Positions 1 through 11,052 of a stretch of 64,000 nt of DNA are shown in pieces. Origin of the DNA: Reticulitermes speratus (Eukaryota > Arthropoda > Insecta > Blattodea > Rhinotermitidae); the NCBI GenBank assembly GCA_021186555.1, contig JAJKFL010000026.1:4355709-4419708 (forward strand), written 5' to 3'. Both the position numbers and the translations under genes were made by a program. The stretch's first letter is position 1; each line of letters begins with the position of its first letter. The notes beneath the pieces were generated by a model. It worked only from the letters and a program-made list of their open reading frames with translations, did not search any database and was not told the origin of the DNA.

Positions 1-416
1 GTGAAAAACAATAAAGCAGATTAACAAATTAAAAGTTAATAAGTCAACGTACTTGTGTCAAATAAGTGACACCAGCATGTTCATTGTTATGTTAATGAGC
101 ACAAAAGCAATGAATGTCATACCTTGTAGATAAAGTTATTGGCCCACATAACGGCATTTCAGTTGTGATGCAACTCAAGACTGTGTGCACTACAAGCTGG
201 GATTGTGCTTTTGAATTTAAAAACACGTTGGCTGTATGAACGTGCAGTATTACAGTAGGACAGATGAACACAGAGCAGGAACCACAAACGAACCTGCTGC
301 AGCTGTTCTTATGGACAGCAGCCACATTGTGTGTCTAAGCCAGTCACCAGCAGAACACCTAACAATGGCACAGTATTAGATGCATCCCTCATTGGTATTT
401 TCCTTGTTCCAGAAAA
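1..416. other. no feature recognised
   Basis: AT-rich sequence without a recognisable gene or repeat. Only short chance ORFs are present on either strand. Confidence 0.5.
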
Positions 417-560
417 TAATTATAATACTTTCACCGTGCATTTCCACTCAATACTTAAACCAACTAAATGCACATTCATTTGAAACTATTTTATAGTTTA
501 TTAATTTCCTCTAAATTCCCCTACATATGTTTCGGTTACTAGCCATTTTCAGGTGGTCAC
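417..560 (-). mobile_element. Penelope-like hairpin element fragment with degenerate hammerhead
   Basis: Read on the minus strand, this piece has the same parts in the same order as the complete hairpin elements elsewhere in the window. There is a hammerhead-like core at 521-556 (CTGAAAA, a short stem II, then GAAACATATGTA), the arm box ACCAACTAAATGCAC at 459-473, and a tail motif AATGCACGG (plus-strand CCGTGCATT at 434-442). The residue equivalent to G8 of the core is A, so the ribozyme should be dead. I could not find the opposite arm or a target duplication, so this is a fragment. The assignment rests on shared motifs only. Confidence 0.5.
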
Positions 561-1610
561 AAACTACTGTATATCACGTCCATATGTTCAGTCAATTGCT
601 ATATGCAGTCTAGATCACTTTTGTCTTAATGTAGGTTGTAGAAACACTTTAAAATGGATACATGTTTAAAATTGTAAAATATATGTAAAACACCCTGTAT
701 AATAACTTAAAGTCTTGTGTGAGTTGTATATACAAGGTTAAAATAGCAGCACAATTTTCTTGTTTTAGTTCGTCATGGCTATTCGATGCATAAAATCGTG
801 GTTTTGTGTGTTCTGAAGATCATGTTCATATGAAGCTGTTTTGTTTATTTTGCTGTCGTTGTTAGTGGTGCGAACTGTTAGGTTGTCTAGTGGACTGTAA
901 CTTTTGTAAGTTATGTCACTGTCCAGCTTAATCGGTGAGTGTGAGTCCACTGAAGGAATATTGCAAAGTGTTCTAGTTGCTCAATAGCACTGGATTGTTA
1001 TTCAGATATCACACAATAACTGATTCTTTTGGAATATTTAATTAACTGTTTTCACTATATACAAGCAATTATCATATTTGTCCTTGTTTGGCCTTGTTAT
1101 TTTATTTGTTTAGCTGAAGTTGTTAAAATGATATCACTGATTACCTTTTTTTCTATTTCGTAGGATTTTTATTTCGCTGTGTTGCACATGAAAACATGTC
1201 ATTACTGTTTAGAAGCCAGACTAGGAGAGGGCGTCTTTTCTCCATTTCTATAGCATCCAGAATCTTCTTCTACCTGCACAAATTGAAAACCAACATGTCT
1301 GGAGCCTGATTGTTTTGACAGTCTTTTTGTTGCTGATGTTCCTATCCGTCTTAAACCAAATGCTAAACTTTGATTGGCAGTGTCAAACAGTGGATGTAAG
1401 GTGGAACATGTCACTCCTAGCGGCTTACATCACTGTCATGCCGGGACATAATTCTGGGGGAGAGGGATCAGACAGTAAGTACCCTCACAAACAGATCGGA
1501 CAGTAAGTACCCTCAATCACACTGTAAGTACCGTCACAAATGCTCCAGCAATTGTTCACACACTAACATTCTTTGTGAGAGCATAAATGTCAAAATTGTC
1601 GCTGCATTTT
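561..1610. other. no gene; short direct repeats near 1470-1540
   Basis: No coding region is supported. Around 1470-1540 the string ACAGTAAGTACCCTCA occurs twice, followed by a third diverged copy, with about 27 bp spacing. The rest is unremarkable. Confidence 0.4.
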
Positions 1611-1615
1611 GGACT

Positions 1616-1785
1616 GAAGAAAACCATATTCTGGGTTGTGTCACTCTGTAGTGTGTTAGGTATGTACCAACATTTCAGAGGAACCATCATCAGGGTGATG
1701 GAGACAGCAGGTTCCTCTGAGACATGTGAACATATCTGCCATGTTACAGCAGGGACATGTCCCAGAAGATGGTTTTCCTCAGTCA
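1616..1785. repeat. diverged foldback hairpin (GTGACAC-type family)
   Basis: The left end reads GAAAACCATATTCTGGGTTG and the right end, reverse complemented, reads GAAAACCATCTTCTGGGACA. The two ends therefore form an inverted repeat. Its layout (a TTCTGGG block, a TGTCAC block, then an inner pair around TTTCAGAGGAACC and GGTTCCTCTGA) matches the better-preserved foldbacks at 6645, 27352, 39113 and 58841. Confidence 0.6.
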
Positions 1786-2090
1786 CCACTCTGAGAACCT
1801 CACCTCTCACTTGATAATTGCACTTGATACAAGTCCCTGAAATCTTGGCGAATCGTAATACCTTATTTTACCAAACCCAAATATATGTGAGAAGACTCAG
1901 TAGGATAGAGCATTTAATATCCTCTACATTGGTCTTCTAGGAAGAGCCAATTCTGAGAATGACTTTGCTGTTAATTTATTGCACAGATACAATTTGTTAA
2001 AATATTTACAATATTAATGAGTGTTTTAAATAAAGCTACTGGTACTCAAATCTCCATTGTATGTTATGCACCACTGTTTCTCAGAGTACT

Positions 2091-2107
2091 TTAACCCTTC
2101 AGCGACG
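2091..2107 (+). repeat. left TTAA and terminal inverted repeat of piggyBac-like element
   Basis: TTAA followed by CCCTTCAGCGACG. It is the inverse of 4644-4660 apart from one base. Confidence 0.93.
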
Positions 2108-2109
2108 TC

Positions 2110-2173
2110 CTCTATACGTGGTATAGACCTCCGTTTCTTCACATGCTGCCGGCCTCTATACGTCGTATAGACC
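2110..2173. promoter_or_regulatory. subterminal palindromic repeats, candidate transposase binding sites
   Basis: Two 20-bp copies differ at one central base (G or C in CTCTATACG-N-GTATAGACC), at 2110-2129 and 2154-2173. Each is nearly palindromic. They lie just inside the left terminal repeat. Subterminal repeats of this sort commonly bind transposase in cut-and-paste elements; that role is inferred here. Confidence 0.55.
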
Positions 2174-2757
2174 CTTGCATGGTTGGATTCAATCTCCTCT
2201 CACAAGCAGAGATTTAGTGCTATCGAAGTGCGAGTGGTTTCTCTTTACAGTTTAAGAACTGTGCTTTCAGGATATAATGGTATAAATTCTATATCTAGAA
2301 TGTAACATTATCTATTCACGAGTAAATTGTCCTATGAAAAATGTTCACCTTATCCGCTCAAAAACGCTCACTCTCAGAGACCTTTCGCTTGTTCTCAAAC
2401 TGAAATAAAGAAAGCTACGGGCTGAACAACATATATTTGTAGCTGAAGATCTTAGCTTTCTTATAGTATGAGAATGATGCAATTCATACGCGCTTGACTG
2501 CATATCTGTGGCTTCAAATAATTTCGTCACCTTCCACTCGGGCGCTACAAAGACTTGATTTGTGCTGCTCCCTTGAAGTCTAAACAGAAATCATGTGTCA
2601 TTTCCATGCGTAGATCGACAGAGTATGAATCAACCTCTCATTTGGTATATCGTTCAGCGTAGTTTGTTTTGTATTTACTGGTTTTTCCCCTGCATCTTTT
2701 CACGGTCAGTGCGCTAGCTTCAGCAGTTGACTTAGGAGTGATTCTGGGGGCGTAACC

Positions 2758-4468
2758 ATGGCAGGGAAAGGTTTGACAGACAGTGAAGTGCAAGCAATTG
2801 TGTACAAATCAGATGAAAGTTTCAGTGACAGTAGTAGTGACAGTGGTAGCAGTAGTGATAATGAAGTTGATGATGTAGCTCTAGCAGATGCAGTCATAAA
2901 TGACGACAGTGTTGATGAAGAGGAAATCTTGCACCAAGATTTCGTGTGGGAGGCTATGGATAATTACACAGGACACAGAGAAGTATTTAGTTGTGATTTT
3001 GGACCCAGAAATGGTGCAGAAAATGTAAGTGATATTGTTGAATGTTTCGAGTTATTTTTTGACAAAGAAATCATACAACAAATTGTTATAGAAACTAATA
3101 GGTATGCAGAACAATACAAGAACGCGCGAGGCAATCTTTTCCCATTTCGTTCACTTGTAAGATCATGGACACCTGTCACGGAAAATGAAATTTACACTGT
3201 TTTAGGTCTGTTTTTACTGATGGGCATTGTGCAAAAACCAACTGCGAGGTCATACTTTTCGAAAAAAAGGGTAATATCAACACCTGGATTTGCCGATGTG
3301 ATTAGGAGAGAAAGATTTGAATTGATTTGTAAATTTTTGCATTTTATAGACAATGAAAGCTTACCAACATTCCAAGGACCTCCAAAATTGTTCAAAATTT
3401 ATCCTGTGATATGTCATTTGAACAAAAATTTCAAACCCTATATCTACCAAACCAAAACATTGCCATTGATGAAAGTCTGACACTCTGGAAGGGGCGTCTG
3501 TCATTTAGGCAGTACCTACCACTAAAGGCTTCAAAGTTCGGAATAAAAACTTTTGAACTGTGCGAATCAACGACAGGATATTTGTGGTGTTTTCTTGTAT
3601 ATACAGGAAAAAATACTGTGCTAGAATCGAGTTTGATCACGCCAGAAACCCCCAAAACAGCAGCCATTGTATTGAAACTGTTAGAACCCTTGTTAGGTCG
3701 TGGACATACACTGTGGATAGATAACTTTTACAACAGTCCAGAATTAGCACGGCAGCTAAAAGTCAAATATTCCACTGATTGTGTAGGCACACTCAAACTG
3801 AACAGGAAGAACGTGCCCAAGGAAGTAAAAGATAAGAAACTGAAGAAGGGTGAAATCATAGCGAGACATTCGGGTCCAGTCACAGTGTTAAAGTGGTGCG
3901 ACAAAAGAAGTGTAACTATGGTGTCCACATACCACAGTGCAGACACGCAGAGGGTTTATAAGAGGGGAAAGGAAACAGAGAAGCCTTTGTGTGTGATTGA
4001 TTATAATCACAACATGGGGGAGTCGACTTGAAGGACCAGTTGCTCCATATGTACGTGGTTGAGAGAAAGAAGATGACGAAATGGTACCTAAAACTTTTCA
4101 AAAGGCTACTGAACTCAACAGTTCTCAATTCGATTGTTGTTTATAGACAAGTCACGGGAAGAAATATAGAGCAGCTCTCATTCAGAATACAGTTAGTGGA
4201 AGGTTTGTTTATAAAATATGCACGTGCTGCGGGCGAACAGAGTGTACCGGGGCGACACGCGTCTGATAACACAGTACCAAGGCTCACGGAAAGACATTTT
4301 CTCAGAAAAGTGGCACCCAAAACTGAAAAATCAAAACCCCAGAGGAGGTGTGTAGTGTGTTCAAAGCACGGAAAAAAGAAAACTTCAGTGTACTGCTGCC
4401 AAAACTGTGATGTGGGCCTTTGTTTAGAAGATTGCTTTGAGCTGTACCACACGAAGCTCAATTACTAA
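2758..4468 (+). pseudogene. piggyBac-like transposase, frameshifted twice
   Basis: Cut-and-paste transposase of the DDE_Tnp_1_7 type, in three overlapping frames. Segment 1 (2758 to about 3430) starts at the ATG after GTAACC. It has an acidic Ser/Asp-rich N-terminus (about residues 18-60) and the conserved region with FPFRSLVRSW and GLFLLMGIVQKP. Segment 2 (about 3411-4031) carries the first catalytic Asp in AIDESL (codon 3468-3470), then LWKGRLSFRQYLPLKASKFG, and the second Asp in LWIDNFYNSP (3720-3722). Segment 3 (about 4028-4468) follows with LKDQLLHMYVVERKKMTKWY and ends in a Cys/His-rich zinc finger (CVVCSKHG, CCQNCDVGLC, DCFELYH). The first shift lies at about 3400-3440. The second is one missing G in a G5 run at 4016-4020, just before the third catalytic Asp (GAC 4025-4027). 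The rest is well preserved, which suggests recent inactivation. Confidence 0.92.
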
Positions 4469-4643
4469 GGTAATGATAATTATTATATTGCATCTACATA
4501 GTCTTAAGACTATTCTGTTAAAATTTGAGAAAAATCGGATCTTTAGTTTGCGACTATTATTTTTTGAAACGACAGTTGCATTTTCGTCATTAGGGATTTA
4601 AATCTCCTCCGTCCCTGGAGTATGTTGGAAATTAAATGCCCTC

Positions 4644-4660
4644 CGTCGCTGAGGGGTTAA
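4644..4660 (-). repeat. right terminal inverted repeat and TTAA of piggyBac-like element
   Basis: CGTCGCTGAGGGG followed by TTAA. It is the inverse of the left end. Confidence 0.93.
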
Positions 4661-6140
4661 TGTTTCATTTCCCATCGAATGTCTATGACCACCACCAGAA
4701 CCAAATTATAGTACAGGCAACCTGCGCACCGTCTCACTTCATTGGTTCCTCCTCCTCCTGTATATTGGTTGTTAAGCAAGCTGTCATAAGTTGTACCCCA
4801 ATTTTGCAAATGTGCAATGTTATAGACTACACTTAAATTCCTGGAAACCCATATCGTGCCTTACACATACCAACTGATCACGAATACTAGTACAAATGAG
4901 AACAAAACAAAGCACAGATAGTGTATACGCTTTCAGAACTATTGTTAAAGACAAACACTTAATGCAGCAGCAAAGTATATGCAATACACTTGGAAATTCT
5001 TAAACACATATCACAGAAAATTAATTGAAATTCTGATGGGGAGGCCACTGGGTCATCTGAAGCATCGTAATTTAATCTTATTGTAAGAGAATGGGAGGAC
5101 TAGGCTGGGAGGGGGGGCTTGTGTGCGCGTAGTTCGTATAGATACGACTTTTAGTGATTGCTGTGGGTTCCTTTTTAAATTCAGATATGATCAGTTGCTG
5201 TTCAATTTAATTTAATTATCAGATCTTGCATTTACAATTTCAACTAAAGCAGCTTTTACGCGTTCTATACAATTCCCATCTTCTTTCCGATGGGGGTTCG
5301 GGAGAGAGGTATGTCACACGTTTTGTAAATGTGCCACGCTGCAAACGTGGTATACATGTTTTAATTTCCAAAAAAAATTAACTGCTGTAACCGTAGACTT
5401 TGCAACAACTCCAAGAAGAAAATATTAAGTTTTGTTTTCCACAAGGAACACAAATTTTCACGTAAAATATTTTAAGTACATGACGTTGTCAACCTGCCAT
5501 CCCCTATTTCCCAGGGCTGACCCTGACCATCGTGGCACAATAATGACTAGCGGGGTGGGGCGGGGTTCAGCCGCACGCTCTGAACCCATTGCACGCTGGC
5601 CTGCCTTTTTACTATTATAAAGGTCACAAAAGTGGGAGAGTGTAAGGCAGGCCATCGTAAATTGCGGGGCTAGTAGTTACAGAAATACATGCAAGATAAA
5701 GCCACGCCCTTTTGATATGTATTACTGAGGAGGAGGGTGTTGCACAGTGGGAAACAGTAGAAAAAGTAGAACTGAAAATAAATGGGATGTATCGAGTGTG
5801 GGGCAGTCTGCACAACTGCAAGTTTGGCGCATCAAGAAGAGCGAGCAGCCGACCGTCAGCACAACAACACGTGTTCCTGGTGACATTGCGGAGTGCTGTT
5901 CTGTGAGTGAAATCAGAACTTCGTTACCTTACACCACTAGCACCTGCGGCTGTAACAAAAAACCCTGTGCGCCGTTCTCTGCTGTCTGAGCTGCGATCCA
6001 CACCCACAGTAACACAGCTGCACCAACTTGCTGTAGAACCTGAATGTGGACGCGGTTTTCAGGCTGTCAGTACCAGGTGCGGTATGTAACTGCCTAATCA
6101 CACAGTAGCAATCCTGTCAGACGTTTTACACCCACAGTAG
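4661..6140. other. no gene recognised
   Basis: Only short chance ORFs. A GC-richer stretch occurs at about 5490-5620, but no domain or element end could be recognised. Confidence 0.4.
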
Positions 6141-6148
6141 TGACTAAC

Positions 6149-6404
6149 TAGGCTGACCATACTTCCAGTTTTGAACGGGACAGTACCGTTTTTTTGCTGT
6201 GTCCCAGCCGTCCCGTCGTTTTAGTGAAAATGCCACTTTTGTCCCGTTTTTTTATAAAACTTTAAAATATGCTTAAATGTTGGTCAATTATTGTAAGTTA
6301 TTATTGTCAATTCTGAAATAAAGCATTTTTTTAAATGTCCTACTGTTTATGAACATCCCCCTCCCCCGGTCCCATTTTTGTCTCAAGGAATTATGGTCAG
6401 CCTA
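6149..6404. mobile_element. hAT-type MITE
   Basis: A 256-bp non-autonomous element flanked by identical 8-bp duplications TGACTAAC (6141-6148 and 6405-6412), the size typical of hAT transposons. Terminal inverted repeats are TAGGCTGACCATA at the left and its complement TATGGTCAGCCTA at the right. The interior has no coding capacity and contains GTCCCGT-type repeats. Confidence 0.9.
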
Positions 6405-6644
6405 TGACTAACACCTGCACTAATGAGATCCGTGTAGTTCGTCAGAAGTACCAGTGTAATGGTAGTGTTAAATTCAGTAAACAGTAGCGCTGTAGGCAAT
6501 TTCACGTTGTATGTTTGTCTAATGGCTTGTTCCAATGCACTTTTTGTAGCACTGTCTTCACATGCTGACGTCACACCACTTCTGTATCTCTTGTAACATT
6601 GCAGGCTTATGAGATTTGTGGTTCTCACAGCGGTGTTTCCGAGT

Positions 6645-6760
6645 ATTCAGGTATTCTTGGATATGACACCGTGTCGTTCGGTAAGCGATTCCCGACGTAC
6701 CTTCGAAACGTCGGGAACACCCGCCCCAAGATACGGTGTCATATACCTTAAGACCTGAAT
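6645..6760. repeat. foldback hairpin (GTGACAC-type family)
   Basis: Outer arms: ATTCAGGTATTCTTGGATAT at the left pairs with a right arm whose complement reads ATTCAGGTCTTAAGGTATAT. Both continue into GACACCGT. An inner stem CCCGACG/CGTCGGG sits near the centre, so the whole unit folds as nested hairpins. No coding capacity. Confidence 0.75.
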
Positions 6761-7084
6761 CTTCCGAAACATATGTCCGTTTTGCCCGCAATGTTGTGAG
6801 GCTTGCAGAGACGAGAGTTGTGACGTCAGGTTTGTACGTACAGTGATACAGCAAAATGCACTGGTACAGTTACGAGACTAAACATACATGTGAATTGACT
6901 GCAGTACTGCTGTTGAATTTAATGCTGTCATTGCCTGGTACTTCTGAGGGCGCGCTGTGATTTCATCAGTGCTGGTGCTGCTGCAGTGGTGGGTGGGAGA
7001 AGTCCGGCGAGTCCAGTAGAAGCAATGGAGACATTCGGTAATGGGGAATTTATCAGGCAGTTCCGTACCTTTATTAAAAGAGCA

Positions 7085-8060
7085 AGCCTCGTGGTCTAGT
7101 GGATAAGACACTAGACAGCTAACTTTATGATCACAAGTTCGAAACCAAAGACTTCCGATGCACAGGACACGAAGTTACAAAAATTTTTCTGTCCAAGTTC
7201 CTTGGCCTTACAATTCATCAGGGAGTTCCGAAATTATTATATCAACAAGAATTCTATGGTCTAGTGGCTAAGGCGCTGGACTGCTAAGCTTATGAACAGC
7301 AGCAGTTCGAGACCGACCGCCGGCAAGGAATTGGACTTAAAAAATTTATTGTCAAATTCCTCGACCTCAGAATTCATCAGGAAGTTCAGATATTATTATC
7401 TCAACAAGAACTCCGTGGTCTAGTGGCTAAGGCACTAGACTACCAAGCTTTATGAACAACAGCAGGTCGAGACCGACCGCCGCAAGGAATTGACTTAAAA
7501 TTTATTGTCAATACCTCGACCTCACAATTTATCAGGAAGTTCTGAAATTATATCTCAACAGAACTCCGTGGTCTAGTGCTAAGGCACTAGACTACCAAGC
7601 TTTATGAACAACAGCATTCGAGACCGACCGCCGGCAAGGAATTGGACTTCAAAATTATTGTCAAATACCTCGACCTCACAATTTATCAGGAAGTTCTGAA
7701 ATTATTATCTCAACAAGAACTCCGTGGTCTAGTGGCTAAGGCACTAGACTACCAAGCTTTATGAACAACAGCAGTTCGAGACCGACCGCCGGCAAGGAAT
7801 TGGACTTAAAAAATTTATTGTCAAATTCCTCGACCTCACAATTCATCAGGAAGTTCCGAAATTATTATATCAACAAGAACTTCGTGGTCGAGTGGATAAG
7901 ACATCAGCCCAGCAGTCACAGGGTCGCCAGTTCGAGTACGGCAGGTTCCAAGATCGTCGCAGCAACCACCACGAGAGACATCTGGTAGCCGCCTCGAAGA
8001 CAACGGAGATTAAGCAACAAAGCGTTAAGTGAAAGTACACACACACAAAAAAAAAAAAAA
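7085..8060 (+). repeat. head-to-tail array of six tRNA-related SINE heads ending in poly(A)
   Basis: Six copies of a tRNA-like head start at about 7091, 7256, 7415, 7568, 7724 and 7884 (spacing 153-165 bp). Most carry an A-box match TGGTCTAGTGG and a B-box match GTTCGAGACC, the internal promoter elements of RNA polymerase III. The heads are joined by about 85 bp containing AATTTATTGTCAAATTCCTC and CATCAGGAAGTTC. The T-stem does not pair properly, so these are not functional tRNA genes. The last head differs (TGGTCGAGTGGATAAG, CAGTTCGAGTACG), has its own body and ends in A14 at 8047-8060, as a SINE would. Confidence 0.75.
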
Positions 8061-9600
8061 GAAATTGCAATTTTTGAAAATTTGAGATTACTACGCCCGT
8101 CGTGTCGGTGGACCCAGAATTTTCCCTGGCGCCTCCCTCTCGGCCAGAAAAATTTTTACTAGCGTGGCATGAATTTCTGGCATGGCAAATTTTTTTTTAC
8201 TACTACGCAACAAATTTTTTACACCGTTCTAGGTCATAAAAATTTTTTATTGCCACGCCTGTAATTTTAGTACTACGAATTCTCAATTGGTGGCGCTTTC
8301 GGTTAGATTTCTACTGACGCCTCCATTTTTTCAGCCAGGGGTGTCCAAACGGCTTTTTTTTTCTTTTGGCAACAGCATATCCATACCGTGGGGATGGCAT
8401 ATGGGTCGTACGCGTCGTATATCTAGGTGCCTAAATTGTGCGATTTCTTAATTACATGATTTACACATGTTGTTGCATGTTGGACACCCCTAACAAGGAT
8501 GTAGGAATTTTAAAGGTTACACACTTGATACCAAAAGCCGCCAAAAAATATCACTAACAAGACTCCCAGAAATGCAAACACCCGCATCTTAGCTCCCCCC
8601 CCCCCCCCCAAAAACACCCCTTACATAGAGGGGTCGTACCCTCGGGCCCATCCACCCTCCCCCCCCCCCCCCACAGACAAGATTTCATATGAAAAACCGA
8701 CTGACTTGGAAGTTGGGCATCATATGGCGGTTTTGGTACTTACGTGTCAAAAAGGTTGGTCACAAAACCTTACATGTACTTGAAAGGTACTTCCAAGTTG
8801 CCTCACCAAAAACACAATTGCTTACATTTGGTCAGAAACCGCCCCATTATTAAAATGCAGTAGGCATAACATTCATGCCCCTCTGACATACCACTTGTAG
8901 GAAATGGCAGCAACCAGGACCAGAGTAGAGCAAGTGCACACTGGATATTGCTACACATGACCATTTTCTCACATTGGCATTTTTGGACATATCTGAGTAA
9001 ACTGATAACACACGATGGACTAGTATGGGATAAAACCAATCTGCCTGAATCTAGTGCATCCCTTCGCTAACATTTATGCACCGACTTTATAAACATGTAA
9101 GGAAACATGACCAACCAAAACGCATGTTTTGCCTTCCAAAGGGTATCAGCTTCTTCACTTATGTAGTTATATGCCCATTTGGCACTGATACTGGTACAAT
9201 TACATGAAATAACTATTAATCTTTCACCATATCATGATGTAAGTAGACTGTATGGCTATGTATATGTATTACATTCATTATTCTGTCAGGTAGATAGTTC
9301 AACCTTGCTTCATAATTTGCCATCAGGGAGGTCCAAGCAAATCAGCTGGAAATAAAAAAAATCATTCACATCACCTAGTGGCCTGTGCAGACACTACTTC
9401 TCTGGGCACAACACATTAAATAGAAAAGACATAGGCTTTATTAGTTACTGGTAAGGAGGCTGCTCTACAATAAAAACTGAGGAATAACTTACACTCACTG
9501 ATACACTGCAGTTAAAACACTACGTGTATAAATATTTCAAACACAACCCTTCCCATACACGTGAACATAATGGCCAGACTTTCCACACCACAACAGTGCA
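8061..9600. other. no gene; homopolymer-rich
   Basis: Contains many short T and A runs and two C tracts (about 8594-8608 and 8659-8672). No coding region or bounded element is supported. Confidence 0.4.
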
Positions 9601-9605
9601 GTGTA

Positions 9606-9690
9606 AATATTCACATCTGGCATGCGACACTGCGTCATTCGGCACAAATGACATAGTGTCACATCTAAGAAGTCTTCAAGGTTTGATTCA
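9606..9690. repeat. diverged short foldback (GTGACAC-type family)
   Basis: CATCTGGCATGCGACACTGC at the left pairs with the complement of the right side, which reads CTTAGATGTGACACTATGTC. The central loop is short. It resembles the outer arms of the other foldbacks. Confidence 0.5.
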
Positions 9691-9714
9691 TTTATGTATG
9701 TACTGTCAATGACA

Positions 9715-10133
9715 CAGGGGCGCACCCACAGTAGGGTAGGGGGCCTGCGGGCTGCAGTTTCCCCCCCCCTCAAAACCACCCAAAACCGAAATTTAAAAAA
9801 CAGATTTTGTACATATGATATCAAAAGTTTATGTGATTTACCCTTCAGCCGCAATCAACCACTGAGCTCTGCTGATAACTAGTACAAGTACATTATAATT
9901 TTGAAAAATGAATTTACATTAAAAAAAAAACAAGAAGATAGGACACTGTGATTGAGTCATGGAACATGTAGTTATATTTGTATGTATATACGAGTAAATG
10001 CGGTTGCAAACAGTGTTATGTTATACTTACACGACTTTTATAACATTATTTTTAAAATAAACATATATATGTACAGCATCATGGGCAGTGCCAACCCCAC
10101 CCCCCCAAAAAAAAAATTCTGGGTGCGCACCTG
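9715..10133. mobile_element. probable hAT-like MITE
   Basis: The termini CAGGGGCGCACCCA and (complemented right end) CAGGTGCGCACCCA are inverted repeats with one mismatch. Flanking 8-mers match only weakly, so the superfamily call rests mainly on the CAGGGGCG-type end. No coding capacity inside. Confidence 0.5.
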
Positions 10134-11050
10134 CCAAGATGGATATGTTAAAGGTACTTTTCTTGTGGACAGGATGCTACATTACAGATGTATCGGAGTG
10201 GTTTGAGATTCGTATGCTTAACAGTCCACGTATTCTGATCTTAATTAGCCTTTCATGTCATGTTACAATTTTACACTTGTGGATTAAGAAAGGCTTGCAA
10301 TACAATTGTATAAACTTTCCAATACAAATATAAACCTTACATCAAAAAAATTGTGTTGACAAGATTTTATTCTTATATTGTTCATTTTAGCAAAATTTGT
10401 GTGTTTCTTCCAATCAAAAGCGCTTCGATAGTACATTATATTTTTGAGCATTCTGTCATTTATTCTTGTTTCCTCTGTTTCAATTGTTGCTCCTGCTGCT
10501 ATCATGCTAGAAAATTCAATACCTCACACAACACTTTCTTCCAATGATGTCAAACTCCTGTCAAGGAAACAACAAATACAACAGTATTTTCAACTCTCAC
10601 TTACATCCTAACACAGAGCTAATACAGAAATTCAATCTCTGTTTGGGAAGCCTTCCCACGCAAGGGACAGAGATTACAAAAATTGCACAACACATGTACT
10701 AAGAGGACGGTCTCCATTCTGACTCATGATGTAACAACATCCAGCTGAATACATAACAAAATAAGCAACCTGAAGAAGGTGCGACATCCCACAGGACTTG
10801 AATCTTGTAAATATGTGCCAACGTTTCCACACCACAAGAGCTCTTTCAAGGTTGTATTGGCTCGGCGCGTTACCCTTTTTACTGTGGCGGTTCCCTCAAA
10901 AGAGGCCTATGTTCCACATCTCACAAATGATATATAATAACATACACATGAACAGGTGACGCTAGAAATCCCACACCTTCTTCAGGGCCACAGCCCTACC
11001 AGATACATGGAAACAAATGACAAATACCTTTCCAAACAGCCAAATCATCT
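10134..11050. other. no gene; one imperfect inverted pair
   Basis: CCTGAAGAAGGTG at about 10770 recurs inverted at about 10970-10990 (CACCTTCTTCAGG), with about 190 bp between. Otherwise nothing is recognisable. Confidence 0.4.
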
Positions 11051-11052
11051 GC

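Larger units (their letters stand above)
2091..4660 (+). mobile_element. piggyBac-like DNA transposon, near full length
   Basis: A 2.57-kb element bounded by TTAA at 2091-2094 and 4657-4660, the target site used by the piggyBac superfamily. Terminal inverted repeats are CCCTTCAGCGACG (2095-2107) and its counterpart at 4644-4656 (12 of 13 match). Inside the left end lie two near-identical palindromic 20-mers of the type CTCTATACG-N-GTATAGACC (2110-2129 and 2154-2173). Inside the right end a copy of the terminal motif, CTCCGTCCCTGGAG, lies at about 4606-4620. The element encloses a transposase gene broken by two frameshifts. Both ends look intact, so it could still be moved in trans. Confidence 0.93.

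Noticed and set aside
1660..1705. CTGATGATGG on the minus strand, as in a hammerhead
   Set aside because: No stem II closes before GAAA, and the text belongs to the foldback at 1616-1785.
3431..4461. Minus-strand ORFs of 70-106 codons
   Set aside because: They lie antisense to the piggyBac transposase and mirror its codon structure.
7085..7950. Functional tRNA genes
   Set aside because: A and B boxes are present, but the T-stem and acceptor stem do not pair and no valid anticodon arm can be drawn.
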